A DNA stretch of 64,000 bases from JBGAPI01 sp044221335 (GTDB lineage: Bacteria; Pseudomonadota; Gammaproteobacteria; Xanthomonadales; Ahniellaceae), in contig JBGAPI010000021.1 in assembly GCA_044221335.1 (NCBI GenBank), positions 1 to 64,000 of the forward strand. The letters run 5' to 3'. Numbering within the stretch: the stretch's first letter is position 1; each line of letters opens with the position of its first letter. This document shows, in pieces, positions 61,695 through 64,000 of this stretch. The translations under genes were made by a program, and so were the position numbers. The notes below the pieces were generated by a model. It had not been told where the DNA came from. It saw nothing but the letters and a program-made list of their open reading frames with translations, and made no database searches.

Positions 61695-62618
61695 CTAGCC
61701 CTTGCGTTCGCGCGGTCGCGGCAGCTTGAAGATCTCGTCCAGTCGCTCCAGCAGCGGGGTCGTGGTCAGCGTCATCAGGGCGAAGCGGGCGTCGAGTTCG
61801 GCCTCGGCCGAATCGCGCTCGTTGCGCTCCAACTCCTCGGTGACGATATCGAGAAACTTGAACTTGCGCAGCACCAGATCGTCACCCAGGGTAAAACTGA
61901 TCCGATCGTCATAAACCAGGCCCAGCTGGGAGACCTGCTTGCCGGATTTCAGGTGCTCCTGCATCTCGCTGGCGGTCAGGTCCTGGCGGCGGGCCTTGAC
62001 GATCGCCCCCTGGTCGGCCGGGTCCTTCAGCTCGCACTCGTCGCCCAGGGCGAAGCCCTCCGGCAGGGTGCCGCCGGACAGCCACTCGGTCATCAGCCCC
62101 CGGGGGGCCTCGGCGGGGTCCAGCGGCAAGGCCGGGAAGCTCTCCACGGTCTCGCGGAACAGGGTCAGCAGGTTCTCGGCTGCCTTGCGGGACGAGGTGT
62201 CGATGACCGCCCAGCCGTTCTTGCGGTCGAAATAGGCCGAAAGCCGCGACGGCCGGGCGAAGGCCCGGGGCAAAAGGTCGGTCAGGACCTCATCCTTGAT
62301 CCGCTTGCGCTCCCGCCCGCCGACCGGCTTGCCGCGGTCCTCGGCCAGCTTCTTGGCTTTGGCAGACACCGCCTCGTTGACCACGGACGACGGCAGGATC
62401 TTGTCCTCGCCGCCCTGGGTCAGCAGCACGTACTGGCCCTGCTGGTGGTTCAGGACCTCGGAATCGCCGCCGAACGGCGACACCCAGCCGCGCGAGAACA
62501 GCTCCAGCGGCCCGACCGGGCGCAGGGTCTTGTTGCCCAGGTGATCGGACAGGGTCTCGTCGAAGACCTCGGCGGCGGACTTGCTGAAGCGGAACAGGGT
62601 CAGGTTGCGGAAGAACAT
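61695..62618 (-). CDS. rdgC: Recombination-associated protein RdgC
   Basis: A 307-residue nucleoid-associated DNA-binding protein that forms a ring around duplex DNA and restrains RecA. The start MFFRNLTLFRFS, the FSRGWVSPFGGDSEVL segment, RDRGKPVGGRERKRIKDEV-like basic region and FTLGDDLVLRKFKFLDIVTE are typical, and the length fits. The ATG at 62618 begins the conserved domain; an upstream extension is repeat-derived. It is limited to beta- and gammaproteobacteria, which supports the host assignment. Confidence 0.95.
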   Translation of the reverse strand: MFFRNLTLFRFSKSAAEVFDETLSDHLGNKTLRPVGPLELFSRGWVSPFGGDSEVLNHQQGQYVLLTQGGEDKILPSSVVNEAVSAKAKKLAEDRGKPVGGRERKRIKDEVLTDLLPRAFARPSRLSAYFDRKNGWAVIDTSSRKAAENLLTLFRETVESFPALPLDPAEAPRGLMTEWLSGGTLPEGFALGDECELKDPADQGAIVKARRQDLTASEMQEHLKSGKQVSQLGLVYDDRISFTLGDDLVLRKFKFLDIVTEELERNERDSAEAELDARFALMTLTTTPLLERLDEIFKLPRPRERKG

Positions 62619-62660
62619 GTCGGGTCTTGGGGCCTTGTAGGGTGGCGGCGTCGTTGCTGC

Positions 62661-62691
62661 GAGGGCCCAGGGCATAGGGCCCAGGGCCCAG
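62661..62691. repeat. GGGCCCAGGG-type repeat cluster upstream of rdgC
   Basis: Three GGGCCCAGGG-like units run in the same direction between rdgC and ttcA. A CCCTCTCCCCC/GGGGGAGAGGG hairpin (about 62711-62738) follows, on the side of the ttcA stop, and could serve as its terminator. Confidence 0.65.
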
Positions 62692-62752
62692 AAAAGCGGG
62701 CACTGCGATCCCCTCTCCCCCGCGAGCGGGGGAGAGGGTCAGGGTGAGGGGG

Positions 62753-63604
62753 CTACTCGGCGGCGGCGGGATCGGCCAGCCAGGTCGAGGCGTCCGGCCG
62801 GACGTCGCCGCGCGCGCCGAGTCCCGCGAAATCGAACAGCTCGCGATCCGCCAATTGGGACGGTTTCACCGAAGTCAACGCGCGGAACACGTTCTCCACC
62901 CGGCCCGGCGTCTTCTTCTCCCAGTCCGCCAGCATCGCCTTGATCACCTTGCGCTGCATGTTCTCCTGCGAGCCGCAGAGGTTGCAGGGCATCACCGGAA
63001 AGGCTTGCTCGGCGGCGTACTCGGCGATGTCGTCCTCGGCGCAATAGGCCAGCGGCCGGATCACGACGTGGCGACCGTCGTCGGACAGCAGCTTCGGCGG
63101 CATCGACGACAGCTTCGACTGGAAGAACATGTTGAGGAACAGCGTCTCGACCATGTCGTCGCGATGGTGGCCGAGCGCGATCTTGGTGTAGCCCTTGGCC
63201 GCCGCGTAGGTGTATAGCGAGCCTCGCCGGAGCCGCGAACACAGGCCACACATGGTCTTGCCCTCGGGCACGACGCGCTTCACCACGCTGTAGGTGTCCT
63301 GCTCCAGGATCTCGAACGGCACCCCGGTCGATTTCAGGTAATTCGGCAGGATCTCGGGGTCGTAGCCGGGCTGCTTCTGGTCCAGATGCACCGCGGTCAG
63401 CTCGAAGTTCACCGGCGCCTTGGCCTGCAGTTTCCGCAGGATGTCGAGCATCGTGTAGGAATCCTTGCCACCGGACAGGCAGACCATCACGCGGTCGCCC
63501 TCCTCGATCATGTTGTAGTCGGCGATCGCCTCGCCGACCTGGCGGCGCAGGCGCTTGGCGCGCTTGTTGGATTCGAAGTCGAGCTTGCGGGCGGGGGCGT
63601 TCAT
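62753..63604 (-). CDS. ttcA: tRNA 2-thiocytidine(32) synthetase TtcA
   Basis: A 283-residue cytosolic enzyme that thiolates C32 of certain tRNAs. The ATP-binding PP-loop is SGGKDS (44-49). The iron-sulphur cluster ligands are Cys119/Cys122 (TMCGLCSRLRRG) and Cys207 with Cys210 nearby (MPCNLCGSQENMQRK). ALGHHRDDMVETLFLNMF is diagnostic of the TtcA/TilS superfamily, and the length is typical for the group. The ATG starts MNAPARKLDF. It appears monocistronic. Confidence 0.95.
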   Translation of the reverse strand: MNAPARKLDFESNKRAKRLRRQVGEAIADYNMIEEGDRVMVCLSGGKDSYTMLDILRKLQAKAPVNFELTAVHLDQKQPGYDPEILPNYLKSTGVPFEILEQDTYSVVKRVVPEGKTMCGLCSRLRRGSLYTYAAAKGYTKIALGHHRDDMVETLFLNMFFQSKLSSMPPKLLSDDGRHVVIRPLAYCAEDDIAEYAAEQAFPVMPCNLCGSQENMQRKVIKAMLADWEKKTPGRVENVFRALTSVKPSQLADRELFDFAGLGARGDVRPDASTWLADPAAAE

Positions 63605-63706
63605 GGCGTGATTCCGACGGACCCGCCGGGACGGACGCGGCGGGTCGGCGATTGTACCGGGACGGGCGCTTCGCGCCCGTCTCCGATGAAAAGCGGCTTG
63701 AAGCGA

Positions 63707-63997
63707 TCAGTGGCCGCAGGGCGGGCCGGTCGGGGCGTCGCCGAGGGCCCGGATCATCGCCATCCGATCCGAATTCGAAGCGACGCCTTCGGCCCTTGGC
63801 CGGGTGATCGTCGCTCGCCAGGGTAGCCGGGCGCCGAGCACGAAACCGATGACGAGGGCCACCCACTGCGTCGCGTACAGCGACCACGGATCCTGGCTGC
63901 AGATCGGAATGGACCTGGACAGGCCCGGAGGCAGACGAATCAGTACGGCCACGACAACGGCAATGACCGGAGCAGTCAGTAGCATTCCGGGTGCCAC
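63707..63997 (-). CDS. Small membrane protein, possibly truncated by the window edge
   Basis: An open frame of at least 96 residues with two hydrophobic stretches (LLTAPVIAVVVAVLIRL and WVALVIGFVLGARLPW) and a basic-to-polar tail. The frame remains open to the right edge, so the true start may lie outside; a GTG at 63997 or ATG at 63985 are candidates. Third-position G+C is lower than for neighbouring genes. I do not recognise a family. Confidence 0.45.
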   Translation of the reverse strand: MAPGMLLTAPVIAVVVAVLIRLPPGLSRSIPICSQDPWSLYATQWVALVIGFVLGARLPWRATITRPRAEGVASNSDRMAMIRALGDAPTGPPCGH

Positions 63998-64000
63998 CGG

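Overview
The window is high-GC DNA (roughly 70% by eye, with strong G/C preference at third codon positions). The gene set (fbp, tatABC, folB/folK, tsaD, two-subunit glyQ/glyS, hemH, rdgC, ttcA) points to a gammaproteobacterium. The genomic style fits the Xanthomonadales/Lysobacterales, probably near Rhodanobacteraceae: large secreted repeat proteins, IPTL-type and 'DGFE' C-termini, tandem MacB-like permeases and many short palindromic intergenic repeats. The assignment is inference; no rRNA or tRNA gene was found.

Layout. 1-2.3 kb: the N-terminal part of a DUF885 protein, then fbp. 2.4-13.5 kb: an exoprotein block on the minus strand (trypsin-like protease, a 1313-aa protein with eight tandem ~98-aa repeats, a 1402-aa multidomain exoprotein, a parallel beta-helix protein); the last two end in the same IF(K/R)DGFE tail. 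13.5-14.2 kb is unresolved. 14.2-21.3 kb: acyl-CoA synthetase, a small membrane protein, a propeller-GGDEF diguanylate cyclase, and a divergent ECF sigma / anti-sigma / PDZ protein unit.

21.6-39.9 kb is the most striking part: a co-directional cluster with a HlyD/MacA-like adaptor, a MacB-type ATPase, five consecutive ~810-aa MacB/FtsX-type permeases, a second divergent ATPase, an NtrC-family regulator and an NtrY-like histidine kinase. A perfect-consensus sigma-54 promoter sits directly before the adaptor gene, and its predicted transcription start falls on the adaptor ATG. I read this as one regulated envelope export or stress-response system whose own two-component pair drives it; its substrate is unknown.

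39.9-50.9 kb: a PUA-like protein, an MscS channel with a cyclic-nucleotide-binding domain, folK-folB, tsaD, an overlapping glyQ-GST-cupin-glyS operon, a lone GspE/PilB-type ATPase and a class I glutamine amidotransferase. 51-64 kb: a membrane protein with a clear terminator, tatABC, a SYLF lipoprotein-like protein, an IPTL-CTERM-like protein, hemH, an alpha/beta hydrolase, a DUF3592-ankyrin membrane protein, a hypothetical protein, a YgjP-type metalloprotease, rdgC, ttcA and a small membrane ORF at the right edge.

At least three families of short intergenic repeats are scattered through the window: a 'CATTGCGAGCGCAGCGAAGC' palindrome, a 'GTAGGGCGGGC' palindrome that supplies TAG stop codons to several genes, and a 'GGGCCCAGGG' family.
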